Notes: generated by a model not told the origin, from the letters alone. DNA of 64,000 bases from Ichthyophthirius multifiliis (GCF_000220395.1 NW_004086121.1:1-64000), one strand, 5' to 3'. Counted from the stretch's first letter, positions 1 to 12,732 are shown. Numbers and translations: made by a program.

Positions 1-402
1 ATATTAATAATAATAATTTTAATAATACTTTAAATATTTTAAAATAATAATATTTATTATATTTGTTTTCTTTTTCTATAGTATTATATAAATATTTTAT
101 TTATATTTTTATAATATTTTTTTTAATTCTTTATATTAAAAAAAAAATATAATCTGATATATTTTATCAGAATCATATAAATTATAAATAACATTTATAA
201 ATAATTAATTTATAATACATAATAATTTATACGAAAATATTAATAAACAAAAACTTTTTAATATAAATATATTATATATAAAATTATATATTTTATTTTA
301 TTAACTCTATTTTTACAAATAAATTTTATTTTTTATATTTTTTTAATTAGGTTATATTCCTATTCTATAAATAATTTCTTTTAATAATATTAAATTAAAA
401 AA
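1..402. other. AT-rich intergenic stretch, left edge
   Basis: Almost pure A/T sequence with no reading frame that looks coding on either strand. It lies downstream of the minus-strand membrane-protein gene ending at 403, so it should hold that gene's 3' region. No other signal seen. Confidence 0.6.
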
Positions 403-1029
403 TCATTATTTCTATTAATTAATCATTTTTTTGTTTTCTATGTCTTTCATTTTAATATTCGGATTAAAGCTTCTTTTCCATTTTTAAGGATGTACGAATT
501 ACCATTTTTATATTATATATAAATAAAAGCTAATATAAAATACTGAATATATGCATATAAAAGATATTAATCCAATATAAACATTGCTAATTTATAAATG
601 ATTTTAATTTTTAAAATTAATAGTATGTTTAACTATACCATAAATTTTCAAAATAATGTTTACTAAAAATAAAAAACTTGACGTTTTTAAACATTTATCA
701 TTTCTTAAAATTAATCCAAAACATGATAAAATCCATGAAATTAAAAATAATCCATCAGAAACTATATATGCTATTAAATATTCATTATTACTTTTATCTA
801 TAATATCTTTATATAATTTAGCATAAAATAAAAATAAGTAAAATATCACTATACATGAGCCCAAAAGCTTCGTTAATAAAATTAATTTAACTAATTAAAC
901 TAGTTTAAATTTTTTTAATTTCCTTTATTTTTTTTATTAAGGAGTTTCTTTTTTTTATTAATCATTCGATATATCTTCAGTAGTTAATTCTGATTTTTCT
1001 AAATTTTATTCAACCATTTGTTTTGTCAT
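403..1029 (-). CDS. Membrane protein with about four helices, unknown function
   Basis: A single uninterrupted frame of about 208 residues in the ciliate code, from ATG at 1029 to TGA at 403-405. It opens MTKQMVEQNLEKSELTTEDI, a polar, lysine- and glutamine-rich cytosolic-looking tail of about 45 residues, then has four hydrophobic segments near residues 57-72, 84-110, 117-135 and 148-167, and a basic C-terminus. Several Gln are TAA or TAG (for example at 604-606), so in the standard code only a fragment would be seen. I chose the ATG at 1029 because the upstream frame is open and the tail is typical of ciliate membrane proteins. No family recognised; the four-helix plan resembles many ciliate orphan transmembrane proteins. 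Whether it sits in the plasma or an internal membrane cannot be told. Confidence 0.75.
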
Positions 1030-1174
1030 TTTTTTAATATAATATTTTTTTATTATTATAATTAATAAAATATTAATTATTACTAAAATTTAAATAAATA
1101 TGAAAAAAAAAAATTAATTATGTAATTTAAAGATTTTTTTATATTTTTAGTTTTTTAGTTATCACAAAACTGGG

Positions 1175-1230
<56 letters not shown>

Positions 1231-2011
1231 TTAATTTTTATATAGACAAAATTTTTAAGAATAACAAAATTCTTATTTAAAATATTTAGTTTTAAAAAAA
1301 TTATTTAAATTTGTTTTCTTATTTATATATATATCATAATTTGTTATTATAAATAATCAATTTTTAAATATTTATATTTTTTGTTTCATTAGAATAACTA
1401 AACTTTTTTATTATATTAATATTTTTGTATTTTGTTTATGGTTACATATCAAAAATATAATTTTAATTAAAAATATATATTTATATTTTTTAAATATTGA
1501 ATTAACATTTTTTTTTTTTTAATAAAAAATAAAAATTATTTATACATTTGTTAAAATTAAAGTAGAATAAAAATTTAACGACTTATATTATTAATTAATA
1601 AAAATATCAAAATTATTACGGCTATATTGATTTGTTAAATATCTAAAACTTACTATTACAAAATGTGTTTTAATTAATTTTTAAAAGATCATTTAATATT
1701 AATTATAATTAACTAAAACTTGAAATAGATAGACGTTTAATATTAATGACATTATTTAAAATGTTTTTTATTTTAAATAATAATAAAAATATCTATATAA
1801 ACAATTTTATTAAAAAAATTATATTAGTAAGAATTTTTATTATTTTTAATATTTGTATTTTAATTTGATTAAATTCAAATTCTTTTTATTTAAATATTTA
1901 AATTTAAAAGTTTATAAAATAAATAATAATACAAAATAAAAAAAATATTTTTATTAAAATATATTTTTTATAAAAAAATTAATATAAATATATGATTATA
2001 AAAAAAAATTC
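1030..2011. other. Intergenic, with TA repeat
   Basis: No coding frame recognised. It holds a long TA run near 1178-1223 and otherwise low-complexity A/T. It separates two minus-strand genes, so the promoter of the membrane-protein gene is expected near 1030-1150. Confidence 0.6.
1178..1223. repeat. TA dinucleotide microsatellite
   Basis: An almost perfect TA run of about 22 units. It is one of several of similar length in the window (near 14415, 20219, 21225, 31097 and 31463). Confidence 0.9.
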
Positions 2012-2781
2012 TCATATAAAAAGTCTATTGATATGAAAATGTTAAATATCATTACTTTTTCTATAGGAAAAATTATATTATTCAAGTAGTAAATATCCAC
2101 ATAAAAAGATTCCAAGCCTCATTCCCAAAGATAAAGATAGAGCACCTATACATTTAAAATGTTATCTTGTGTATAAAAATATTAAATGAATACAAATAGC
2201 ATAAATAAATATAATAAAACTATATTCCCATTTATTAAAAGTATAAAAAACAATAACTAAATTCATAAGTGCGTAAAATAGAGCACAAAGTAACTAATAA
2301 AAAAACTAATTGGATAAACTTTTAGTCAAAAAAACTCTCCAAAAAGCCTCTTCAGTAAAAGGCAGAACGATACAAAAAAGAATAGAAAATAAAATAATGA
2401 AAGAAACATTTTAATTTTCTAAAGGAATTCTTATTTCTTAGATATCTGATTTTATAAGCAAATATGATAAAATAAAATGAAACAAAAAGCTTATTATAAA
2501 TAAAATTATTATTTTCAATATTTATTGTCTTCTTATGTTGAATTCACCTGCAATATAATATAAATATGTATGATTATTTGGCAATACACAAAGTATAAAT
2601 AATAATGGAATTATTGTCAAATTTAAAAATATATACATTATTAAATCTAATAAACCTGAATTCAAAAATATCAAGAATATTATATGGGTTATTGTTGGGA
2701 GACACATAGCAAATATAACGAATGTTTATATTCTTTTGACTCGCCTATTAAAGGGATATCATCTTATATATTTATATCCAT
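2012..2781 (-). CDS. CPBP-family intramembrane protease-like protein (CAAX protease/Abi type)
   Basis: Multi-helix membrane protein of about 220-240 residues. The diagnostic stretch is LPFTEEAFWRVFLTKSL, matching the EExxxR first motif of CPBP glutamic intramembrane proteases, in which the second Glu is catalytic. A second F-x3-[HN] type stretch follows (FYALMN, with Asn where His is common) and another helix pair toward the C-terminus. The likely start is ATG at 2781 (MDINIQDDIPLIGESKEYKH), a charged cytosolic N-terminus, joined through a roughly 51-nt GT-AG intron ending near 2650 to the GLLDLIMYIFL helix. Without that intron a frame change is needed, and the alternative start MCLPTITH at 2707 gives a shorter protein. 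Family members cleave CAAX-prenylated or other membrane substrates. The substrate here is unknown, and activity is uncertain because the second motif is not standard. Confidence 0.7.
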
Positions 2782-3639
2782 ATTTTTATTTTTACTTTTT
2801 TATTTATATTTGTTTTTATTTTATTAAGGTAACAAAAATAAAGTAATTTTTTTATTTGTAAAATATTTGATTTTTTATTAAATTTATTTATTATTCTATA
2901 TTTGGCATAATTTAAATTATTTTGTTTTACTTTTTAATTAAATAAAAAATTAAAAATATGCATAAATAAATATGTAAATAAAAATTTTAATAATAACTTT
3001 AATAATATTAATGATAAATACCTTTAATTGTCTTTTAATATACCAAAATGGAAATATTAAATAAAAGAAACATTAAAATACATATAGGTAATATTAAATA
3101 AAGGCCATATGCATTTATTACAAAAATAAGGACTATTATATATACAAATGAATATTTTATACCCATTTTATAATAAAGAGTAATTAAAAAATAATTAATT
3201 TGTAATTTTACAGTTAAATACTTTTTAGGAAGCATAAAATTCATAAACTTAAAATAATTATTTATACTATAACGAAGTAGATATTGAAAATATATATTCT
3301 TCCGTACAAAATTTATTTTTTGATATAAAATAAGTTAAAGGCGAAAATTTTAGTTTATTAATTTATAATTTTACTAAGTGTGAAATTTAATATAGTTTTA
3401 AATGTTTATTTAAAAAATTATCCAAACAATTTTTTTTTTTTTAAGTTGTAATTTTTTCTAACTCACAAAAAGAAATAATGTGAAAAAGGCATTTTTGGTA
3501 AAAATTGTAAAATAAAGGATTTTAAATAAAAGAAGGAGAAAACTGAATTTAAATAAAAAACAAACCAGATTTTTATTATTATTAGATAAACTAATACGAA
3601 TCGATAAAATTTTAAATTAATCTTGGACATTTTTTCAAT
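2782..3639. other. Intergenic, possible small membrane ORF
   Basis: Mostly A/T. On the minus strand an open stretch from ATG at 3244 to about 3035 encodes two or three hydrophobic segments (MNFMLPKKYL at the start, then KYSFVYIIVLIFVINAYG). It runs on without TGA into low-complexity sequence down to about 2750. It could be a small membrane protein, a distant upstream exon of the protease gene, or chance. The part from 3250 to 3639 shows nothing I can support, though the frame of the next plus-strand gene is open back to about 3550. Confidence 0.35.
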
Positions 3640-5378
3640 ATGATTAATATTAAATTAATAGACATTTTATTGTCTGATGGATAAAATTTTTATATAATTA
3701 ATAATTTTTTAGAAAGAAAAGAATAAAATTATACATAAACTATAAATATAAAGAAAAGTCTTTTTAAAAACACTTTTTTCAAGAAATAAAAATGTTTTAT
3801 TTTTTTAGTATTATATACACCAAATTTTATAAAAGGATAAATATCGATAAAAAAACACACTTTTCGAATTATTAAAATTAGCGAAAATTATAAAAAGTAT
3901 AAACAAACATAAAATAATCTAATAAACAATAGGAAAATAGAGAAAATTAAAACTCCTTATCTTAATTTTATATAGTTTTAATATCTTTTTTTTCTTTTTT
4001 TTTTCTATTTATAATTTTTATTTTCTTATTGTATCTAAAATAAAGATTATCCAAAAAAAAACTGATTCCTACCTAAAAAGCCTTTTAAGAAAAACGCAAA
4101 AATAAACTAAATTAGTTTTTTTTAAATTTTAATTAAGAATTTCCTTCTTAAAAAAATTCTTAATAAGACCCTTCTTAAAATGCCTAAAATAAATGTATTT
4201 TTTCACAAAATAAGCTGCTTCAATATAAAGAATAATATTAAAAAATTCAATTTATAGTTAACCCTTCTATAAATGAAGAATAGCAATTAGAAAAATGTAA
4301 AAATTAAAATTTTTTTACTTCATAAAATAGGCCTTTACACGAAATATTAGAAAAAGAAGAAAATCAATAAAGCAAAGATATTTTCATTTAAAATATTACT
4401 AAAAAATTCTCTTATAGTAAAGATTAAAATTCAATTTTTCTCACTAATAGTGCCCAATTAATAAAGCCTATTATAAAAAGAAGTTCTTAGATTATTTTTG
4501 AACAAAACGAATAAGAAGAAAACGAAAGTTTCCAATAAAAAAGTCTAAAATAATAATAATTTAAAGACAGATTTTAAATAAAATGTAAATTAATTGAAGA
4601 TTTTTTGCTAAAAAATTAACCTGATACATCTCATATTACATAAAAAGAAAAACCGAAATAAAGGACCAAAAAATATGGAAATTAATTGATTACTTCTTCA
4701 TTATAAGCAAGTAGATAAGTCTAATAAGATTTATAATTAAAAGATTCATTGCTTATTCCAAATACAGAAAGCTAGCTTTTATAAAAAAATAACAATAATA
4801 AACAGCTTTTTATAAATAATTTACATGGTAGTACTTAAATTTAATAAGATATTAAATCAAAATTAAATATTATTCAATAAAAAAGACTGTCTATATATAG
4901 CTAAGAATAATTGCTTAATTAATAATAAATATCACTTTTTTAGTAATAAATTCCTAACTAGTAATAAAACTAATTTGAAGAATAAAATATATTAGAATAA
5001 AAATTATAAAAAAATAAAATTGATTAGGAATCTTAAATTGATTATTGTCAATAACAAAGTGAAGATCAGTAAGTTTAAATAAAATAAGATTAAATTACAG
5101 GATAACCAGAATAAATTTATTAATAATAAATAAAAAAAGTTAATATTATTGACTTTAATCAATATAATTTAGATACTACTTTAAAAAATTCTTTAAATTA
5201 TATTTCTAAAACTCCTAAAGAGTTTTTTAATTAAAAAAAGGAAGTATTTAATGATTATATAAAAGAAGAAGATGAATTAAATACTGATAAAGATTTAAAT
5301 TATAAAAATTCGAATTAACTTGAAAATACATAATAATTTACTAAACCTTGTATAGTGATACATAATATAAACTAGTGA
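3640..5378 (+). CDS. Gln/Asn/Lys-rich protein with a folded-looking N-terminus
   Basis: Two exons, 3640-3974 and 4046-5378, joined by a 71-nt GT-AG intron that restores the frame exactly, giving about 550 residues. Exon 1 (MINIKLIDILLSDGQNFYII onwards) is balanced in composition and has alternating hydrophobic residues. The LLSDGQNFY stretch recalls OB-fold proteins such as the RPA1 N-terminal part, but this likeness is weak. Exon 2 is long, disordered and Q/N/K-rich, with many glutamines written TAA. The C-terminal part turns acidic before the TGA at 5376. The frame is open upstream of 3640 to about 3550, so an earlier exon may exist. No definite family; a nucleic-acid-binding scaffold is only a guess. 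Confidence 0.7.
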
Positions 5379-5735
5379 TATTAATATTTATATAGTTTGA
5401 ATATTCTATATTTTTATTTAGTATTAAATTGTTTATTTTTTAATATAAAATTGTACATTTTAAAAAAATAATTAGTGTTATTTATAATTTGTATTTTCCA
5501 ATTATAATTATACAAATATATAATTAAATATATACAAATATATATATATATATATATATATAAATAATATATATTTATATATATATATATATATGTTTAT
5601 ATTAACTAAATCATTATTTAATTAAAATTCAAATAAATTTTACTTTAAATAAAAATTAACAGCTATAAAAATAATTATAAATATAAATAAATAAATAAAA
5701 ACATAAAATATTTAAAATATAAGAACATTAAATAC
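5379..5735. other. Intergenic with TA-rich tracts
   Basis: Lies between two plus-strand genes and contains broken TA runs around 5540-5595. No coding frame. The promoter of the downstream gene should be in its last part. Confidence 0.6.
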
Positions 5736-6623
5736 ATGAATTTTTAAACGTTTATAAATTAATTAATTCCAAAATAAGAATCGAAAAATAATAAATTTTG
5801 TAATATTCATTTTTCATAAAGAACTAATAATAATTAAAATAAAATTATAAAAATCATTCCAAAAGCAAATTCGTATGAATTAAAAAAAGATAAAGCCATA
5901 AAAACTTACAATAATGATGAAAATAATAATTTATAATTAATAAAATTACAAAATTGTAATATAAAACTAGATAAAATATTAAATTTAATATAAAATTAAA
6001 AGGATCAATTATCTTCTAAATTTAAAGAAAAAATAAATGACAAACCAATTTTTCTAATAAATAATATTACAAAGAATATTTAAAAAGAAAAACTAGAAGA
6101 AAACTATATTTCAGTTCCTTTAAAAAAAACATAAAAAAGTCCTTCTGCCTAAAACAATTTACATATTATGTTTTAGAAATATTTCTAAAAAAGGAAAATC
6201 TAAATTTAATCTTAACATATATTTGAAACTATTAGAAATAATGATTCGAATAGGGTTAATTAAAAAAATAGTTAATGTTTAAATAAAAAAGTACGAATTA
6301 AGTAAAACATTTATAGTTTATTAAATAAGAAAGATTATTTAATTATTGGAAAATAAAATAAAAAGGAAAAACTAAATACTTCAAAAATTTTTTTAAATAA
6401 TGATTAATAAAAAAATTAAAAAGTAAAAATTTAATAAAATTAATCGAGTTTTTTAAATAAAAATAACCATTTCATAGTTTTAAATTAAAATCATTATGAA
6501 AATTTAATATTAAAAAATAAAAAAAACCATAAACATTTTATTGAAAATAAAGGATGGGAAACTGAATAAATAAATGATTATGAAGATCTTAATTATTATA
6601 ATAATATTAAATTCAAATAATGA
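5736..6623 (+). CDS. Single-exon Lys/Asn/Gln-rich protein, unknown
   Basis: One unbroken frame of 295 residues from ATG at 5736 to TGA at 6621-6623, starting MNFQTFINQLIPKQESKN and ending in the acidic, aromatic stretch WETEQINDYEDLNYYNNIKF. No introns are needed. The protein is hydrophilic, with many Lys, Asn and Gln and short hydrophobic patches (KPIFLINNI), no membrane helix and no recognised domain. The same orientation and composition as the gene ending at 5378 suggest the two belong to a similar class of disordered ciliate proteins, though I see no clear sequence likeness between them. Confidence 0.75.
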
Positions 6624-6993
6624 AACATTCAAATTTTATAATATTTATTATAAAATTATATAATTTTAATAAGAATATAATAATAATTATCATATAATTA
6701 ATTCTATTATTTTCTTATTTTCAAGTTCTAAAAAATTATAGTAAATAATTAGATAAAATTATAAACTATAAAAATAATTTTTAAAGTAATAAATTAATAA
6801 AAGTATTATAAATTATTTAACAAAAATTTAATATTAATTTTTTTATTATTATTAAAAAAAAGTATAAAAAATACACATTATTTAAAATTGTATTATAATA
6901 AATATATTAAAACACTTAAATTAATAAACAAAAATAAAAATTATAATTATTATAAAAAAATAAAATAAATATTATATAAATAACAATAAATAT
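6624..6993. other. Convergent intergenic region
   Basis: Separates a plus-strand gene ending at 6623 from a minus-strand gene ending at 6994. Pure A/T low complexity; it must hold both 3' ends. No further signal. Confidence 0.6.
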
Positions 6994-9900
6994 TCATTTA
7001 GGTGGTTTTGGTGCACTTTTTTTTATATTTTTAAGTTCTCCATCTTCCCATTTAGCTCTTTATTCTAATGGTAAATCTTTTCCAAAACCTACAAAAATAA
7101 AATATTAAAAATATATAAAAAAACTAATAAAAAAATATGTATATATTAATAAATTATTACTCATATATCTAAAAGTTTTCCCTGAACTACTAAAGCATTA
7201 TCCATTATAAGAAATTTCAATTCCAATATCGAAAATCCCTTAAGGAACTTAATCTAATTCCGGAATAATAACTCCGATTTTCTACGAATTTTTATAAACT
7301 CCTTTAACAACTGTAGCTTAATTATTATAAATAAACTAAATAAGCATATCAGGTGAATTAATAAGATCTTCGCCATAAATATATAAATATTATCCACTTT
7401 TTTTATAAAAGTATTACATTTCATAAATTTCAGTATCTAATATTTTATTTAATTCATCATTTTTTTCTTTATTTCAGCATCACTACTCAATCCTTTTAAC
7501 GGATCAACTATTTCTTCTGCATTATTCCATTTAAGTTTAATAGCTTCCTCATTCATTCCTTTTTCCCATTCAGGTACAGGTCCTATTCGTGTAATTTAGG
7601 CTTCAGCATATAAAAAATTAGAAACTTTAATCCATTAAATAGAATTTAAAGTTAAAAATACTTAAATTTAACCATTTTACACTTATTTTATTAATTCAGG
7701 AGATGGATCTTGTCCTCCTAAAAGCCTATTATGATTTGTAAAAATATAAATAAATATATTTATATATTTATACAATATAAATAAATAAAAATATACCATG
7801 TAATTGGAGGAACTATAAATGAAAAAGTTCTTTCTTTTTTATCCCAATTTATATCAATAAGTCTTTCTCCGTAAATACTTTTAAACATAATTTTTTTTGT
7901 TAAAGTGTCAAAAAATCCTTCTCCCATTAATTTACTAGTAGCTCCTCCACTTAAAGCATCATTATTTGGTTCCAATTTATGTATTTAAATATCATAAAAC
8001 CTAAAAGAAGATGGCTAACCTGTGAATTATTGACCATTTAAAGATACATCGACATTAAAATTTAATGATTCAGAATTATAATCTGCTAATTTAGGAACTT
8101 CGCACGTTATTTTTCCTTTATCGTATTCTCCTTATACACATACCCAATTTTCTTTTTCTAATTCCGGATCTGAAATATCAAGATCTAATGGATTTATTAT
8201 TTTCTAATTTACATTTTATGGATTTCCACTATTTATGCGTGCATTTTATTATGAATCATTAATTAATTCCTTATTTATATATTTATAAATATATTTTTTT
8301 TTTTAAAAAAAAAAAAAAAACTTATAAAGAATTTTTTTTATTTTTTGTAGAATTTTATTAAATATTAATAGTATCTTTTCTTAATCTCTACTAGAATCCA
8401 ACAGTTAAATATTTTAAATAAGAAGCTGTTAAATCATCAATATTAATATTCAAAGCAAGTAAAGTTCCTCCTTCAACACTAGCACATTTCGGTTCTATAG
8501 AAGTCATTTATATTTTCGAAGAATAAATAAGGAAACTTTCTTCACATTCAGTATATATTTTTCCATCTAAAGTAACTTCTAATTAAGATATTAATGGCCA
8601 TTAAATTACTTCTTCACTTATATCATCGAATTTAGGTGTTTAACAGTAAAAACTTTCCGTTTAATGATCATAATTTAAAGCAATTTCGATTTTATAGTTC
8701 TTAAATTAAAAACGAAGTCCTTATTTTCCTGTTTCGGTAAAACCCGTGCCTAATAATGATATTAAAGTTCCACCACATGAAGGTCCATAATTGGGTCTTA
8801 CAGACATTATTCTCATTGCTTTTTTTTTTTTTTTTTCTTTTACATAATAAATGTATAATTTTTACGAGCAAAAAATACTGCCGAATTACTAGTTGCATGT
8901 ATTTCACTAAATTTTCTATTTTATGTATTCTAAGTTATTTTTCTAGGCAAATCTTAAAAATGATTCTAATTTATACAAATATAGTTATATATTTTAATAT
9001 TTATTATATTACGTTTTTATGTCCTAAATTACCTCCTCCCCAACTCCATAATTAACCATTAATATCAATTGCGAAAGTATTATTATAACCACATTAAACA
9101 GTTTTAAATAAAGGTATATTATTCCCTAAAATATCTTTAACAACTTTTTAAGGGAAATAGCTTGATTTAATGCTTCCGTGTCCTAATTATCCATTAAAAT
9201 TTAAACCCCAAGTATATAATTCTCCGCTTTCGAGTACTGCTGCTGAATGTCCATATCCTCCACTTACGCAAATAACTTTATATTTTATTTTAATTTACAT
9301 TCAAAATAATTAATTCTAATTAAATTACTTTTATCTTCTAAAATATTTTCTTCCTTTAAATTATTTCCAAAGTTAACAATTTTAGGATATTTCTCACTTT
9401 TAGATTTCCCATTTCCTGTTTATCCTAACCTTGCCTCTCCCCAAGCATATAAAATCCCATCATCACTAATTGCAAGAGAATGATAAGCCCCACAAGCAAT
9501 ATATTTGACAATTTTTTTCTAATCTTTCTTATTCTCATAGTCATATTTTTAATAAAAAATACTCACATAACAAGGAAAAGAAGCACAATCTTTACCTGTC
9601 CCTAATTATCCTTCAAATCCTCTTCCCCAACTATATAAATCATAAGTATCTATATGTATATTAAATTACCACATTCAATATTTATATATATATACCTGTT
9701 AGTGCTAATGTATGAAATTCGCCGCATGTAATTTATATAATTTTTTTTTAATTAAATTTTATTATGTTTTTAGGAATATCACTATAAATTAAACCCCCAT
9801 GTCCTAAAGAACCATATTCTCCTATTCCATATGAATATATTTTACCCTCCTCTTTTATATATATATTTTTTTTCTTTTCTAAATAAATATTAAAATATTA

Positions 9901-10241
9901 ATACCTGTTATAAATACGGTATGTTTTTTTCCACATACCATCTTTTTTATTTATCCTTTATCATTAAATGCTTAAAATATATCTTCTAAATTTTTCACAC
10001 TTTTTGCTTCTTCGGCAAATGTTTAATCATAATCATCATATTCGGGAGCATGTAAACTACTCACTAAACCTTCGTTTGAATAGCTTTCTTCTATAATAAA
10101 TAATTTCTTGTATCCTCCACAGGCATTTGTTATTAATCTACCACGAAAATGCTTTAAAGATTCTAAGGAACCATTTACTTCATCATTTGTTATAAATATT
10201 TCACCAAACTATGGTTTTTTCGATCTTGCATCTGATATCAT
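6994..10241 (-). CDS. RCC1-repeat plus IPT/TIG-repeat protein
   Basis: Large multi-exon gene with outer limits ATG 10241 (MISDARSKKPQFGEIFITND) and TGA 6994. The N-terminal half shows RCC1 propeller repeats with the usual signature, a Cys-Gly followed by a His-Thr/Ser and a Trp-Gly hinge: MVCGKKHTVFIT, ITCGEFHTLALT, IACGAYHSLAISDDG, GGYGHSAAVLESGELYTWG and QCGYNNTFAIDINGQLWSWG. From about 8810 downward it becomes a chain of immunoglobulin-like IPT/TIG domains (PNYGPSCGGTLISLLGTGF; then EPKCASVEGGTLLALNI; later LEPNNDALSGGATSKLMGEG), ending KPPK. Introns of 45-60 nt fall between and inside repeats. RCC1 folds bind proteins or membranes; IPT domains occur in surface receptors and transcription factors. 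No signal peptide or membrane helix is obvious. Some exon joins are approximate. Confidence 0.85.
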
Positions 10242-10478
10242 ATTTTATTATTCTTTAATTAATTTTTTTTTTTTTTTTTTTTAAAGAAGTTATTTTTTAT
10301 TTTTAAATTATAATATAATTTTAATATTTTTAGAAAATATAACAAAAATAAAAACTAAAACAATAAAAAAAAATAAAAAAAGAGGAAAAAAAATATTAAA
10401 TAAATATATTTAAAGTGCTTTTTTCTTTATAAACTATATATATAATTTAATAAATAAAAAAAAGGGGAAAAAAAAAAA
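10242..10478. promoter_or_regulatory. Shared divergent promoter region
   Basis: 237 bp between the start codons of the minus-strand RCC1/IPT gene and the plus-strand CX9C gene. It consists of A/T homopolymers, with one G-containing patch (AAAAGGGGAAAA) just before the plus-strand ATG. It must serve both genes; no specific motif recognised. Confidence 0.4.
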
Positions 10479-11159
10479 ATGTCCTTATTTTTTATGGCTA
10501 ATACAGCCGTTTCAGTACCTCCAGTTTTAGATACAACACCATGTAAATAATAAAATAAATAAAGAAAAAATAAAAAAATAAAGAAAAATTATAAAAATAA
10601 AGGCATGAAACAAATGTTATAATATGAAGATTGTGTTTTTGAGTATTTATTTTAATGATAAAAATAATAAAAAATAAAATAATATAATAAAATTAATATA
10701 TATAAAAAAAAATAATTTTTAGTGCTAATGTAGCTTAATAAGAATGCTTTCATCCTTAATGGCCTACAATTTGGCCTCGTCTTCTTACTGATGGTAAATT
10801 ATTAGTAAATAAAATAATATATATTATATTTAAATAAACAATATTATTTGTAAATAGGAATTCGATAAAGTTCCTTTCTAACCTGAAACGTTTACAATTA
10901 TACATAGAAATATATTTAATATTAATATATATGTATATTAAGGCAATTTTTATTTTAATCTGAAAAAAAAAAAAAAAAAATTATAAAAAATAATAATAGT
11001 CAAAGACCATTAACCAAAAAAAACAAATAATATTTATATGAATGCGAAGAAGAAAGATTTGTCTATAAAAGCTGTTTGAGATAAACTCTTGCTTTACAAA
11101 GAACAAGCAAACATACTTCTTGGGATACTGCAGAAGTAGCAAACTTATAGTTAGCATGA
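10479..11159 (+). CDS. Small CX9C-motif protein, probably mitochondrial
   Basis: Four-exon small protein. Exon 1 is 10479-10542 (MSLFFMANTAVSVPPVLDTT), exon 2 is 10723-10793 (a helix-like NAFILNGLQFGLVFLL), exon 3 is 10858-10932 (EFDKVPFQPETFTIIH), and the last exon starts near 11000 and ends at TGA 11157-11159. The last exon encodes CEEERFVYKSC, a CX9C spacing as in CHCH-type proteins of the mitochondrial intermembrane space and respiratory complexes, then WDTAEVANLQLA. Only one CX9C is visible. Exons 1-3 join in phase, but the last intron does not close in phase with GT-AG borders, so either one border is wrong or a base is missing near the A run at 10963-10980. The base composition is richer than the surroundings, which supports real coding. 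Function not identified. Confidence 0.6.
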
Positions 11160-11476
11160 ATTAATTTAAAAATAGTTAAACAAATATATATTTTATAAAA
11201 ATAATAAAAATAAATAGAGCATATTTTTTATTAATTTAGATATTTTAAATTTATTTTTATTTTTTTATCTTTTAAAAAAATAAAATAAATAAAATACTTT
11301 AAAACTATTTTTTTTTGTTAAAAAATTAATATTTTTTTTGTGAATAAAAATTAAAAGGCAACATTTAATAATAAAAAAATAAAAAAAATATGAATATAAT
11401 AATTTTATAATATAATATTAAATATTCAAATAAAAGCATTTATACTTAAAACTATCAAAATATGAATTGACCATAA
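11160..11476. other. Intergenic
   Basis: A/T low complexity between two plus-strand genes; nothing recognised. Confidence 0.55.
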
Positions 11477-12732
11477 ATGAAAATAGTTTTAAATTAAATT
11501 TTTAATCAAGAAATATTAAATTCGAAATTTTAATAATACAATTCAATATATGATCCGAGCTTAAAACTATATTTCTAAAAGTTAAGTAAAATAAAAATAA
11601 TTTTAGGATAAAAATAAAGTAAAAAATTCTTAAAATTAATATTTTTTTTTTTTAACAAAAAAAATTAAAAAATAGTTTATGGATAAATATTTATCAAAAG
11701 TAACTTAACAAATAAAAAAAGAATCAAATAAGAGTAATTTCTAATATAATTTAAAAATAATATAATGATTTAGTAAAAAGAATAAAAAAATAAAATGTTT
11801 ATACAAATGAAAATTTTTATTCATATTTTCACAAAAAGCAATCAAAACTCAACTTAATCACTAATAAAAATATAAAAAAACTAATATCCTTTATAAAAAA
11901 ATATAGATAAATTATTAAACTCGTTTATATAAAATAAAAATTTATTCTACATTATAAATTATTATTAATAATCTCACTAAAGAAAAATATAATAATAATC
12001 TACTTTACTAAAATTAAATTAATAGTCTTTAAAAATATCTGAAAAAGATATTTCGAATAATTTCTCATCTAAAAAAATATATGAAAGGGAGGGATTAACA
12101 AAAAATTAAAGAAAATATAATAATATTATATATATTTTCAAATTATAAAATTTGAGATAAAATTAAAAAAAAAAACATAAAAGGGTTCATTAATAAATTG
12201 AATAATAATAATACAATTAAAAATAAAATTAAGAATTTTTGTTAAAAACGAAAAAAATAAAAACTTTAATAAAAAACAAAGGAAAAAATAAGAAATATAT
12301 AATAAGAATATGAATAATAATCTATCGAAAAATTAAATAATTAGGAATTAATAATAAAGAGTGATATTAATAAAATAATAAAATCGGAAGAATAAAATCA
12401 AGTTAAAAAATCTCATGAAAAAATTAAACCTGGATAGAATTAAAAAATAGCAAAATTAAAAAGAAAATAATAATAAAAATTTTTAAAAAATATATTATAA
12501 ATGAATGCAAAGAAAATAGATAAAAAATGCAAACTAATAATATGAGAAAAATGAACAAAGTCAGAAAGATAAAAAAATTATGAAAATGAAAAAAACGAAG
12601 ACAATCAAAAAAATGAGGCAAATGAAGAAGGAGAAAAAAACGACGGTTCATGTCAAATAAAAGATAATTAATTTATTAAAAATGATCTATAGTATTAAAA
12701 TTTATAAAAAAATGAAAACAAAATTAATATGA
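11477..12732 (+). CDS. Lys/Asn/Gln-rich reading frame, interrupted
   Basis: From ATG 11477 (MKIVLNQIFNQEILNSKF) a frame stays open to a TGA near 12313, but good coding texture (SIEKLNNQELIIKSDINK, then an Asn/Glu-rich NEANEEGEKNDGSCQ at about 12600-12650) continues in the other two frames. The frame changes lie at or near A runs (for example 12250 and 12571-12577). This may be a real gene with unresolved introns, a gene with homopolymer errors, or a decaying one. Intron candidates such as 11586-11606 end in TTTTAG. No domain recognised. The 3' limit is uncertain: one frame ends at 12732, the other runs on. Confidence 0.4.

Noticed and set aside
862-864. TTG as start of the left-most membrane protein
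   Set aside because: The frame is open upstream to an ATG at 1029 with a typical charged N-terminal tail.
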